A DNA stretch of 64,000 bases. Source: Rhodopirellula islandica. Lineage in GTDB: Bacteria; Planctomycetota; Planctomycetia; Pirellulales; Pirellulaceae. Positions 1 to 7,686 of this stretch are shown one piece after another (the stretch's first letter is position 1; the number at the start of each line of letters is the position of its first letter). The DNA is taken from positions 1-64,000 of the forward strand of contig NZ_LECT01000052.1 of NCBI RefSeq assembly GCF_001027925.1, in the 5' to 3' direction. The notes under the pieces were generated by a model. The model was given only the letters and a program-made list of their open reading frames with translations, had not been told where the DNA came from and searched no databases. A program made the position numbers and the translations under genes.

Positions 1-117
1 TCGATGAAAGCGGATGCCGAACGAACCGGCCGCCACCACCACCGAGGCCAGGTCCAAGCCGCAGCCTGCTTCGGTTGAGCAGGCCCGAAGCAATCGCAGG
101 CCTTCATCGCGGCTCAT
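1..117 (-). CDS. Possible N-terminus of a gene cut by the left edge
   Basis: An ATG on the minus strand at 117 opens a frame of 39 codons that runs off the left end without a stop. It begins MSRDEGLRLLRACSTEAG and its codons are rich in G/C at the third position, as in neighbouring genes. No family is recognisable from so short a piece. The plus-strand frame over the same bases is low in complexity and looks like a shadow. The call rests only on codon character. Confidence 0.25.
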   Translation of the reverse strand, partial: MSRDEGLRLLRACSTEAGCGLDLASVVVAAGSFGIRFHR

Positions 118-127
118 GAGGCGATGG

Positions 128-155
128 AACAGTTGGGGACAACGGTTCGACTCTG
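128..155. repeat. Dispersed palindromic repeat (CAGTTG-CAACTG family), copy 1
   Basis: AACAGTTGGGGACAACGGTT followed by an ACTCTGA-like tail. The same element is near-identical at 39465-39494 and 51065-51107 and partial at 39210-39246. The core is an inverted repeat (ACAGTTG/CAACTGT). This copy has one arm mutated (CAACGGT). Confidence 0.6.
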
Positions 156-292
156 ATGCGCTCATTCCACCAGAATCACGAGGTCGACACCTCTCGGCAG
201 ACGATCGTTCCCGCGAATGCTCGTTGAAACCATGGGAGTCGTTCCCAATCAGCCATTGAAAATGCCGGAAGTCTCGCGACGCCAAAACCAAC

Positions 293-381
293 AAGGTGGC
301 TGGCACCTTATAGAAACAAGCAGAGAAATCAGAAGGTGGCTGGCACCTTATAAGAAGTGAGAAGGTGGCTGGCACCTTATA
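293..381. repeat. REP-like repeat, three copies of a GGTGGCTGGCACC core
   Basis: Three copies of AAGGTGGCTGGCACCTTATA lie at about 293-312, 333-352 and 362-381. Each is an imperfect palindrome (AAGGTG/CACCTT around GCTGG). The last two are followed by AGAAGTGA. A related core recurs at 3371-3438. The third copy supplies the stop codon of the small gene ending at 377. The arrangement resembles REP-type elements mobilised by RAYT transposases, but no such transposase is present in the window. Confidence 0.7.
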
Positions 382-649
382 AGAAGTGATAATTGATTGG
401 GGGTTTCCGTGCGTCGCCATCTTTGGTCGTCGGGCGAGAAAGAAGCTCACCGGCCGCATCCAACATCTCTTGGGTGGAATGATAGTCTTCCGAAAATCGC
501 TGCTTCTTCCACTCTTGTTGAATAGCCGCGTCGTTTGCACCAAAATGCCTGGCGTTGCTCAGGATGTAACGCAGGCCGAATGCCAGCGTGACACCTACAA
601 GCCAGAGGAACCATCGTTCGAATCGTCTGCGGCGAACACGATCAGACAT
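377..649 (-). CDS. Small membrane-anchored hypothetical protein
   Basis: A 90-residue protein if translation starts at the ATG at 649. It opens with a basic stretch (MSDRVRRRRFERW), followed by one hydrophobic segment (FLWLVGVTLAFGL, about residues 13-26) and a polar tail, so it is probably a single-pass inner-membrane protein with a positive-inside N-terminus. A longer frame reaching to 799 runs into the tail of the upstream propeller gene and is less likely. The last residues (YHFL) and the TAA stop come from a copy of the GGTGGCTGGCACC repeat, so the original C-terminus may have been changed. No family is recognised. Confidence 0.5.
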   Translation of the reverse strand: MSDRVRRRRFERWFLWLVGVTLAFGLRYILSNARHFGANDAAIQQEWKKQRFSEDYHSTQEMLDAAGELLSRPTTKDGDARKPPINYHFL

Positions 650-761
650 TGGGGGCAATTGAATGAGAGTTGCACCACAGAAAGGGGCCGGTACCTGACT
701 GGGTATCATTGCGGAAAAGTTTTTTTTTCCGACAGAGGGCCTCTGTCGGCTACGTGGTTGT

Positions 762-2078
762 TCAGGGTGCTTGGATCTTGAACAGGAACTCTTTTCCACG
801 AACGAAGATCGCGCCGTTGGAGACGGCGGGGCACGCGGAGGTCGCCATCTCTGGCACGTCGTTGGTCGCGTTGATCTCGGGTTCTCGTTGAGCCTTCACG
901 ACTGTTCCCAGTCCACTTTGGTTGAAGAAGTACAGACGATCGCCAGCGAGAATCGGCGACGCCAAGTAATCGCCGGAAATACGTTTCTTCCAAAGTTCCT
1001 CACCGTTGTTCACATCGATGCACGACAACACACCGTTGTCGGTGACCTGAAAGATGAGTCCATCGTGCTCAATCGCTTTGGCGAAACGAGGGTTGCCGCG
1101 TTCACGCACCCATTCGACGTGCGAGTCGGTGACGTCGCCTTGGGCGGACTCATCCAGCCGAACCGCGACAAGCTGCGCCCCACGGGAACCGGTGTTGATG
1201 ATCGCGAGCTTCTTTTCCGGCAACCACAACGGTCGGATGCCTGCGTTGTAACTCTTGTGTCGCAGCGTCCAGAGTTCTTTGCCGGTTTCCAGATCGTAGC
1301 TCTGCATCGCTCGAGCACCGACGGACAGAATTTGCGTTTGCTCGCCAACTTGGACAATCGCGGGTGTGCAGTAGGCTTTCCGCAGATCGCCGTCACGCAG
1401 TGGTTTCCCGTCATCACCGAGATCTTCGTAGTCAGTGCTGCGATCGGTCCGCCAGAGAGTCTTGCCGGTTTCCGCATCGAGTGCCGTCGTGTATTGCTGG
1501 TCGACGCCGTCAAAGGTCAACACCAATTTGTCACCATACAAAACTGGCGAGGAACCTGGTCCCCGAAAATGCTGGCACGGCAAATCGCGTCGTTGCCAAA
1601 TCACCTCAGCAGTCTTCGCATCCAGTTTCGCGGTCCCATAGCTACCGAAGTGAACGTAAACAGCGCCTGGCCCCAGCACACAACTTGGTGCCGCGTAGTT
1701 ATTGAATCCGACAGCACCTCCAAGTTCTTCAACCTCCTCGTTCTCAAACAGCAATCGGTCGTGGAGAATCTCGCCAGTTTGCTCATCGATCGCGATGACA
1801 AATTGCTGCTTCCCATCCGAGGTTGCTGTCGTCAGCCAAATCTTGCCCTCACCGATCACCGGCGACGAGTGACCTTCATCGTGCAAAGGAGCCTTCCAGG
1901 CAACGTTCTTGGTATCCGTCCAGTGAATCGGAAGCCGATCGGCATCCGCGTCAGCGACAACGCCATCCAGGGTCGGTCCATGTCGATCGGGCCACTGCGC
2001 CGAACCTTTCGGTGCCGAAATGACGAGCGATGCGGCGAAGACGATCGCAAAGAGAGAATTCAAAATCAATCGAGTCAT
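762..2078 (-). CDS. Secreted PQQ-type beta-propeller protein (BamB-like)
   Basis: A 438-residue protein starting at the ATG at 2078 (MTRLILNSLFAIVFAASLVI), which gives a clean Sec signal peptide. A longer frame to 2219 adds 47 residues with no signal-like character. The body has the repeated blades of the PQQ/BamB propeller: GEILHDRL, AEVIWQRRDL, GKTLWRTD, GKELWTLRHK and GEELWKKRISGDYLASP, spaced about 40-60 residues apart. Planctomycetes carry many such proteins, generally annotated as outer-membrane biogenesis BamB-like. No quinone-dehydrogenase catalytic signature was seen, so a binding or scaffold role in the periplasm is more likely than an enzyme. The upstream 247 bases to the next gene hold no other frame of note. 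Confidence 0.8.
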   Translation of the reverse strand: MTRLILNSLFAIVFAASLVISAPKGSAQWPDRHGPTLDGVVADADADRLPIHWTDTKNVAWKAPLHDEGHSSPVIGEGKIWLTTATSDGKQQFVIAIDEQTGEILHDRLLFENEEVEELGGAVGFNNYAAPSCVLGPGAVYVHFGSYGTAKLDAKTAEVIWQRRDLPCQHFRGPGSSPVLYGDKLVLTFDGVDQQYTTALDAETGKTLWRTDRSTDYEDLGDDGKPLRDGDLRKAYCTPAIVQVGEQTQILSVGARAMQSYDLETGKELWTLRHKSYNAGIRPLWLPEKKLAIINTGSRGAQLVAVRLDESAQGDVTDSHVEWVRERGNPRFAKAIEHDGLIFQVTDNGVLSCIDVNNGEELWKKRISGDYLASPILAGDRLYFFNQSGLGTVVKAQREPEINATNDVPEMATSACPAVSNGAIFVRGKEFLFKIQAP

Positions 2079-2325
2079 GACGGTCGCTTGCTCGAGACGC
2101 GGTGGGCAGAGGGAGGGAGGATCAACGCCAACATTGTAATCGACGTTTGACGCGAAGAGGATGTCGAGCGGCCTGCTCTCCACGGCAATCGCTCCCGAAA
2201 TGCTTGACGAGCTTCGCATCGAAATGCTTCACCGCGTCACCGACGCGATTTCGCTCGGAAACGGGGAATTGAATTCCGTTCCCGGAAACGGTCGCCTGCC
2301 TTGTGAAAGACGCGCCAACCGAGAA

Positions 2326-3245
2326 TCACTTTCGCTCCAACCTGTCCGTCGAAAATCCAGTTTCCGTGGCCAAGGCATGCAGTTCCTCATCCTTGAGCGC
2401 ACGATCATAAACGACCAAGCCCGCGATTCGCCCTCCGAAGAAGTTCCCCCATTCGTGATTGCGATCGACAGCCCCGACGGTGAATGCTTCTCCATCCGTG
2501 CCACCATCAAAAAGTCCTTTCTGGTAGCGGAATGGATTTGCGAGTGCCAGCGAATCCAAGTTGCCGTTGACGAACACGCTTGAGTGCTGGCCGTCGTATC
2601 GCATGGCAATGCACACCCACTGATTTTGCGGGATGACGGTGGCGCCAGTGCTGTAGGTGGTGCAGTATTCTCGTCCCGGGGTGGGGCCGACACATGCCCG
2701 TGAACTCGGTTGCGAATCGGGTGTCGAACCAGCACACCCTCCTCCTCCAAGTATGCCGCCTTGGCTCCGTCAACGAACAGGCAATACTGGCGTTTGCGAC
2801 GAGTCTCTCCCCAAACACCTGCGATCGCCTGCCAACTTTCTGTTGACTGACGCTTGATCCAGGCCACCACTGTCACTTCCGCCTCCGGCCCATGAATGTT
2901 CAGACGTCCCAGTTTTTCGCGAGGAATGCTGAACCACTGGCCTCGTTTGAGCTCCGCGGCATAGGGACCAAAGATTCCATCCTCGACGCGTTTGATCGGG
3001 CCATGTTGCTCGACCAGTTCAAAATCTCCACCCCGCCGCCGAGTCCCTGGGTCTTCCTGGAAATCCCAAAATGCAATTTGTCCTGGGAGTGCAGGTAGCG
3101 AACGAGACTGGGCCGCCGGGACGGTTCCCGTCTCGCCCCCCTCGTCCGCATGCACTGAATGGAGAGCGACAATAGGCAGCAAGCCAAACGCCAACGCGAA
3201 CAGGCGAAACAGAGCTTTGGAAACGTCGTGGGTTGAACTCTTCAT
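2326..3245 (-). pseudogene. Secreted LamG-domain (concanavalin-fold) protein, frameshifted
   Basis: Starting at the ATG at 3245, the frame encodes a signal peptide (MKSSTHDVSKALFRLFALAF) and the first part of a LamG/concanavalin-like lectin domain (LPGQIAFWDFQEDPGT, VTVVAWIKRQSTESWQAIAG, RQYCLFVDGAKAAYLEE). Near 2685-2697 the homologous reading jumps frame: after HGHVS the expected VGPTPGREYCTTYSTGATVI and then QNQWVCIAMRYDG are found in another frame, which runs on to GGRIAGLVVYDRALKDEELH and stops at 2326. One base lost (or two gained) restores a single domain protein of about 305 residues. The original frame instead continues as junk to 2229. This could be a true pseudogene or a sequencing error in a GC-rich run (CCCCACCCCGGG on the coding strand). 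Confidence 0.7.
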
Positions 3246-3370
3246 CAGACAAATCAATTGGAGTTGGCCAACGTCACCGAAACCAATTCGGCACGCATTC
3301 TTTGAGCCAAACGATCGTAACACGCGTCGCCCCAGTGCGTGCCCCAGTACCCGTTCACGTTCGACAACAA

Positions 3371-3438
3371 ACGAAAACAGGGTGGCTGGCACCATTCAGG
3401 CGGTTAACGAAAACAGGGTGGCTGGCACCATTCAGGCG
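3371..3438. repeat. Tandem 36-base repeat with GGTGGCTGGCACC core, two units
   Basis: Two tandem units with a period of 36 bases, each containing ACGAAAACAGGGTGGCTGGC followed by ACCATTCAGGCG. The core GGTGGCTGGCACC is the same as in the triplet at 293-381, but the flanks differ. It lies in the 273-base gap between the divergent LamG and hydrolase genes, close enough to overlap their promoters. Confidence 0.7.
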
Positions 3439-3518
3439 AAGGGAAACGCCAGGCCGGACTCCTGTCTGATAAAATCGGCCCGCACTGCGAACCGACATGC
3501 CAACCGGGAGACACCTTG

Positions 3519-5669
3519 ATGATCAACGCACTCTGTCTGATTCTGACGCTTCATGTTGTTGGGCCACCCGTCGTTGAGGATTTGAACGTTCTGGACGGCG
3601 GCAACCCCAACGGTCCAACTTGGATCGATTGGAACGATCCCGGACTGATGTTGGTGCATCATCTCAACGGCTTGACCCGCGAATGTTTGGCATCGCGTGA
3701 AGACGAAGTCGGCAAACTGAAAACAGCCGAGGAATGGAAGGCTCGCCAAATCAAGGTTCGGCAGACGCTCGATCAAATCCTCGGACCGTGGCCCGATCGA
3801 TCGCCATTGAATCCTCGAGTCACAGGCACACTGCAGAAAGACGGCTACCGAGTTGAAAAGATCGTCTTTGAGTCGATGCCCAATTTTTACGTGACGGGAG
3901 CACTCTTCATTCCGGAGGGACTCAAAGAACCGCGGCCTGCCATCTTGAAAGTCATTGGCCACTCTGCGTCTGCTTTCCGACGAGACCTCTATCAAAACGT
4001 CATCTTGAACCTGGTTCAAAAGGGGTTTGTGGTCTTCGCGATCGATCCGCTAGGACAAGGCGAACGATTGCAATACTTTGATCCTCAAACCGGGAAGTCG
4101 ACGGTCGGTTCCGCCACCAGAGAACACTCGCATGCTGGCGTGCAGTGTTTTTTGACGGGACAATCGATTGCTCGCTACTTCATCTGGGACGGCATCCGTG
4201 CGATCGACTACCTGACAACTCGGCCCGAAGTCGATCCAAATCGCATCGGTGTCACGGGATTGTCGGGAGGTGGCACGCAAAGCAGTTACATCGGGGCGGT
4301 GGACGAACGGGTTCTCGCCGTCGCACCGACCGGCTTCATCACCAGCATCAGTCGCCTACTGGGATCGATCGGGCCGCAAGATGCCGAACAAGTCTTCTAT
4401 CACGGGCCGATGCTGGGAATCGATCATGCCGATTTGCTGGAAGTCCGGGCTCCCAAACCGACGTTGCAAGTCACCACGACGCGAGACTTCTTCAGTATTC
4501 AGGGGGCTCGTGAAACGGCCGCCGAAGTGCATCGTGCCTTTCAAACCCTCGGTCATCCCGAGCGATTTGATCAAGTGGAAGATGACTTCGGACACGGATT
4601 CACGAAGCAGAACAACGAATCCACCTACGAGTTCTTCCAGACGTTTCTGGACCTGCCTGGTAGGGTGGAAGAACAGTCTTATCCGTTTTTGACGGAGGCG
4701 GAATTGACTGTCACGGAAACCGGTCAGGTTTCCACGGCGTTCGAAAGTGAGAACGTTTTCAGCATCAATCGGCGGGAGGCCAAACCGCTGCTGGAGAGAC
4801 TGAAAGAGAGCCGGCGAGATTTGGACCAGCATCTCCCGCAGGCGTTGAGCGAAGCGACAAGGTTGTCCGGCTATCGCAACCCCGAGGCGGCAGTGGCTCC
4901 GGTCTTCCGCGGCCAATACCAACGCGAAGGTTACCGGGTTGAGAAATGGGGAGTGCCGGGTGAAGGCGAAACCATCATTCCGACGTTGGTGTTTGCTCCC
5001 GATGAACCGGGCACTCGGCCGGCGATCATCTACGTGCACGGCGAGGGCAAGACGACGGATGCCGCGGCGGGTGGAACGATCGAAGAACTGGTGCGTCGCG
5101 GGTACGTGGTCGCGGCACCGGACCTGCTCGGATACGGCGAGACAACGTACAAGTTCCGGCAAGGGCACGCTCCCGTGCAACCATTCTTCAATGCGTTGAT
5201 GTCCGGCCGAAGCGTGGCGGGAATCAACGCAGGAGACGCCGTACGCGTCATGAATTTCTTGCAGGACCGAGACGACGTGAAACCAGACCAAATCGGTGCC
5301 ATCGCGATTGGTGATGTGGGGCCGGCGTTGTTACACGCGGCGGCGTTTGAACAGCAAATCCAATGGTTGGTGCTCGCGGATTCTCTGATGGATTACCAAA
5401 GCATCGTCAATCATGAACTGTACGACGTGAACGCCAACTCGTTGGTCGCTGGAGCTTTGACCGCCTACGACTTGCCCGATTTACTGGCGAGCATCACGCC
5501 ACGACGTGTCGCGGTTGTGCAGCCGCGAACGCACCAGCGAGAAACGGCCACAAGCGATCAGATCGCATCATCACTGGGCTTTGTCCAGAAACATGCGAAA
5601 GATCGGTTGCGCGTCGAAACGGAGACAACCGATCTTTTGGAATTGGTCCAGTGGTGTGTCGCTCCCTGA
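3519..5669 (+). CDS. Secreted two-domain alpha/beta hydrolase (acetyl-xylan-esterase-like)
   Basis: A 716-residue protein starting at the ATG at 3519, eight bases after GGGAG (3506-3510); a TTG three bases earlier is also possible. The N-terminus is weakly signal-like. The first domain (about residues 120-390) has the hydrolase nucleophile elbow in RIGVTGLSGGGTQSSYIGAV, a strand-turn QKGFVVFAIDPLGQGE, and a late acid/His region (VEDDFGHGFTKQN). A second domain (about residues 460-716) repeats the fold (PAIIYVHGEGKTTDA, RRGYVVAAPDLLGYGE), but its elbow reads GAIAIGDVGPALLH, with Asp where the Ser should be. The C-terminal copy is therefore probably not catalytic. The family includes planctomycete acetylesterases acting on plant or algal polysaccharide. 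The exact substrate is unknown. Confidence 0.75.
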   Translation: MINALCLILTLHVVGPPVVEDLNVLDGGNPNGPTWIDWNDPGLMLVHHLNGLTRECLASREDEVGKLKTAEEWKARQIKVRQTLDQILGPWPDRSPLNPRVTGTLQKDGYRVEKIVFESMPNFYVTGALFIPEGLKEPRPAILKVIGHSASAFRRDLYQNVILNLVQKGFVVFAIDPLGQGERLQYFDPQTGKSTVGSATREHSHAGVQCFLTGQSIARYFIWDGIRAIDYLTTRPEVDPNRIGVTGLSGGGTQSSYIGAVDERVLAVAPTGFITSISRLLGSIGPQDAEQVFYHGPMLGIDHADLLEVRAPKPTLQVTTTRDFFSIQGARETAAEVHRAFQTLGHPERFDQVEDDFGHGFTKQNNESTYEFFQTFLDLPGRVEEQSYPFLTEAELTVTETGQVSTAFESENVFSINRREAKPLLERLKESRRDLDQHLPQALSEATRLSGYRNPEAAVAPVFRGQYQREGYRVEKWGVPGEGETIIPTLVFAPDEPGTRPAIIYVHGEGKTTDAAAGGTIEELVRRGYVVAAPDLLGYGETTYKFRQGHAPVQPFFNALMSGRSVAGINAGDAVRVMNFLQDRDDVKPDQIGAIAIGDVGPALLHAAAFEQQIQWLVLADSLMDYQSIVNHELYDVNANSLVAGALTAYDLPDLLASITPRRVAVVQPRTHQRETATSDQIASSLGFVQKHAKDRLRVETETTDLLELVQWCVAP

Positions 5670-5691
5670 TGGTTGACTGAACGAACGCCAC

Positions 5692-5820
5692 TAGTGGTCT
5701 GTCAGGACTTGTTTTTAGGGTAGTGGACGAGGCCACGAGTCCTGAACTGGCGTAAAATCCAAGGACTCGTGGCCTCGTCCACTACGATCAACCCTAACTT
5801 TTAACTTTGACGGACCACTA
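5692..5820. mobile_element. MITE-like hairpin element, copy 1
   Basis: A 129-base element with no coding capacity. The ends are inverted: TAGTGGTCTGTCA on the left and TGACGGACCACTA on the right. Inside is a perfect 22-base inverted repeat beginning AGTGGACGAGGCCACGAGTC, separated by a ~20-base loop. The whole element could fold into one long hairpin. Both ends are TA, as would follow insertion with a TA target duplication. Other copies are at 14899, 23143 (reversed), 32895 and 33243. It lies between the convergent ends of the hydrolase and sulfatase genes. Confidence 0.75.
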
Positions 5821-5834
5821 GAACTCTCTTGCGA

Positions 5835-7631
5835 TCAATCCTGCGTCGTCAGGAAGACTTGGTGGACGCCAGCGCTGATGGAATCAGACAAGGTCACCGA
5901 GAGAGTATGCGGGCCTGCCGGTATCGTTGCTTCCATTACATGACCACGCCGTTCGCCCGGTGCGACATCGAAGGTGTGCGTCTCATCATTCAGGTGGAGC
6001 GTTGCGGTTCCGCCGCGATGATCTTTGTCGGTCAGGATCAATTCGACTTCGTAGCGTTTCTCCTCCGGAGCGTCCAACAACCAGAAGCCAGTGGAGTTCT
6101 TCGCCCAGGGACGACCGCTGGAGTGTCGCCAATCTTGCCGTGTCAAAACCGTTTGCGGTTCATGCTCGGTGCCGATGACGATCCGAGGCGGTGCGTAGTT
6201 GTCAGGACGAGTCGAGGAAACATCATCGAACCAATTGGAATAAGCCTCTTTGAGCCGCTGAACGATCTCAGGATGTTTGTCGGCAAGATCGTTTTGCTGC
6301 TTGGGGTCGTCTTCCAAGTTGTACAGTTCGAACTTGGGTTCGCCTTCAAAGCGTTCTTTGCCGAAGCCACTGGGGTGAACCAATTTCCACGGATGTTCGT
6401 GCATCGCAAAGTGATGAAATTTTTGCGGCACGTTGCCTCGGTGAGTTTGAAAGGCAATCGATCGCGTTTCCCACTGGGAGTCATCCATTTCGCCGGTGAG
6501 CAGAGGCAGAAAACTCTTGCCATCGAGTCCGGGCGATTCCGGAACCGCGACTCCACAAGCATCGAGCAACGTCGGCATCAAATCGATGTGAGCCAACATC
6601 ACGTCCGACGTATCACCCGGTTCCACTTTCGCGGGCCAATGAAACAACAATGGAGAACGAATGCCGCCGTCATCCACCTGTGTTTTGCTGCCTCGCATGT
6701 TGCCGACAAAGCGACGCGAATTGGGACCGTTGTCATTGAGGTAAAGCACAATCGTATTTTCGCGAATTCCGAGTTTGTCGAGTGATGCGAAAAGTTTGCC
6801 GACGTTTTGATCGATGTTGGTGATCATGGCAGAGATCCGAGCCAGTTTATCGAACTCAGCCACGCGGCGTTTGGCGGGAAGTTTGTTCACCAGGATCGGC
6901 GAGAAATCGATTTGCTTGTACTCTTGATAAAGTTCCTCCGGCACATCATGGAACGGGCCGTGCGGTGCGTTGGTTGCGATGTACGTGAAGAAGGGCTCGT
7001 TCGAGTCGGTTTGTTTGCGAGCGAAGTCAATCGCAGCGTCGAAGAAGATGTCGGTGCAGTAACCTTCCATTGCCACTTCGTCGCCGTTGTGAACCAGCGT
7101 TGGGTCGGTGTACTTGCCTTCGGCTCCAATGGGATCCGAAGGCTGCCCGATACCGCCGCCACGGTGAATCAAGCTCTCGTCGAAACCTTGGTCCATGGGA
7201 CGCATGGGGTAGTTATCGCCCAGATGCCATTTGCCAAAGATGCCGGTTTGGTAACCCGCTTTGCTGAGCCGTTCTGCCAGCGTGACTTCGTCCGGATCCA
7301 TCATCGCTCGACCAACATACGTGTCGATGCAACGCGTTCGGTAGTTGTATCGCCCCGTCATCAGACTGGCTCGAGTCGGGGCACACACGCTGCTGACATA
7401 GAACCGGCTCAAGTAGCCGCTCTGCATTCGCATTTGATCCAGCGAAGGCGTGCGAATGATCGGGTTGCCCATGAACCCGTAGTCACCGACTCCCTGGTCA
7501 TCGCTCATGATCACGATCACATTGGGACGATCTGCTGGGTTGGAATCGGCCGCTGAAGCCGCCGGAGATGGCAGGACCGAGCAAGCCAACAACACGACGC
7601 TTGCGGAGGCAAAAAGAGAGATGGTTTTCAT
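5835..7631 (-). CDS. Secreted sulfatase (arylsulfatase family)
   Basis: A 598-residue enzyme with a Sec signal peptide (MKTISLFASASVVLLACSVL, cleavage near ASAADS). The sulfatase metal-binding start (PNVIVIMSDDQGVGDYG, residues 37-52) is followed by the formylglycine motif C83-A-P-T-R87 in SSVCAPTRASLMTGRYNYRT, which matches the canonical CxPxR recognised by the formylglycine-generating enzyme. Further sulfatase landmarks are GKWHLGDNYPM, YLNDNGPNSRRFVGNMRGSK and LLDACGVAVPESPGLDGKSF. After the catalytic domain there is an extra C-terminal stretch of about 100 residues (GTEHEPQTVLTRQDW onward) typical of planctomycete sulfatases. The probable substrate is a sulfated algal polysaccharide, acting in the periplasm or outside the cell. 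A second sulfatase lies just upstream in the same direction. Confidence 0.92.
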   Translation of the reverse strand: MKTISLFASASVVLLACSVLPSPAASAADSNPADRPNVIVIMSDDQGVGDYGFMGNPIIRTPSLDQMRMQSGYLSRFYVSSVCAPTRASLMTGRYNYRTRCIDTYVGRAMMDPDEVTLAERLSKAGYQTGIFGKWHLGDNYPMRPMDQGFDESLIHRGGGIGQPSDPIGAEGKYTDPTLVHNGDEVAMEGYCTDIFFDAAIDFARKQTDSNEPFFTYIATNAPHGPFHDVPEELYQEYKQIDFSPILVNKLPAKRRVAEFDKLARISAMITNIDQNVGKLFASLDKLGIRENTIVLYLNDNGPNSRRFVGNMRGSKTQVDDGGIRSPLLFHWPAKVEPGDTSDVMLAHIDLMPTLLDACGVAVPESPGLDGKSFLPLLTGEMDDSQWETRSIAFQTHRGNVPQKFHHFAMHEHPWKLVHPSGFGKERFEGEPKFELYNLEDDPKQQNDLADKHPEIVQRLKEAYSNWFDDVSSTRPDNYAPPRIVIGTEHEPQTVLTRQDWRHSSGRPWAKNSTGFWLLDAPEEKRYEVELILTDKDHRGGTATLHLNDETHTFDVAPGERRGHVMEATIPAGPHTLSVTLSDSISAGVHQVFLTTQD

Positions 7632-7686
7632 ATGGGGACCTGGTGGAAATCAAAGGTGGGAGGCGTTGTTCAGAAGGGCGTCGAGT

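Noticed and set aside
729-749. Perfect hairpin CCGACAGAGGGCCTCTGTCG next to a run of nine T
   Set aside because: The T-run comes before the hairpin on the plus strand. On the minus strand, where the genes are, the hairpin is followed by A's, so it is not an intrinsic terminator.
771-2150. Long plus-strand frame of 459 codons
   Set aside because: It is antisense to the PQQ-propeller gene, has no domain or signal, and its composition follows from the high third-position GC of the real gene.
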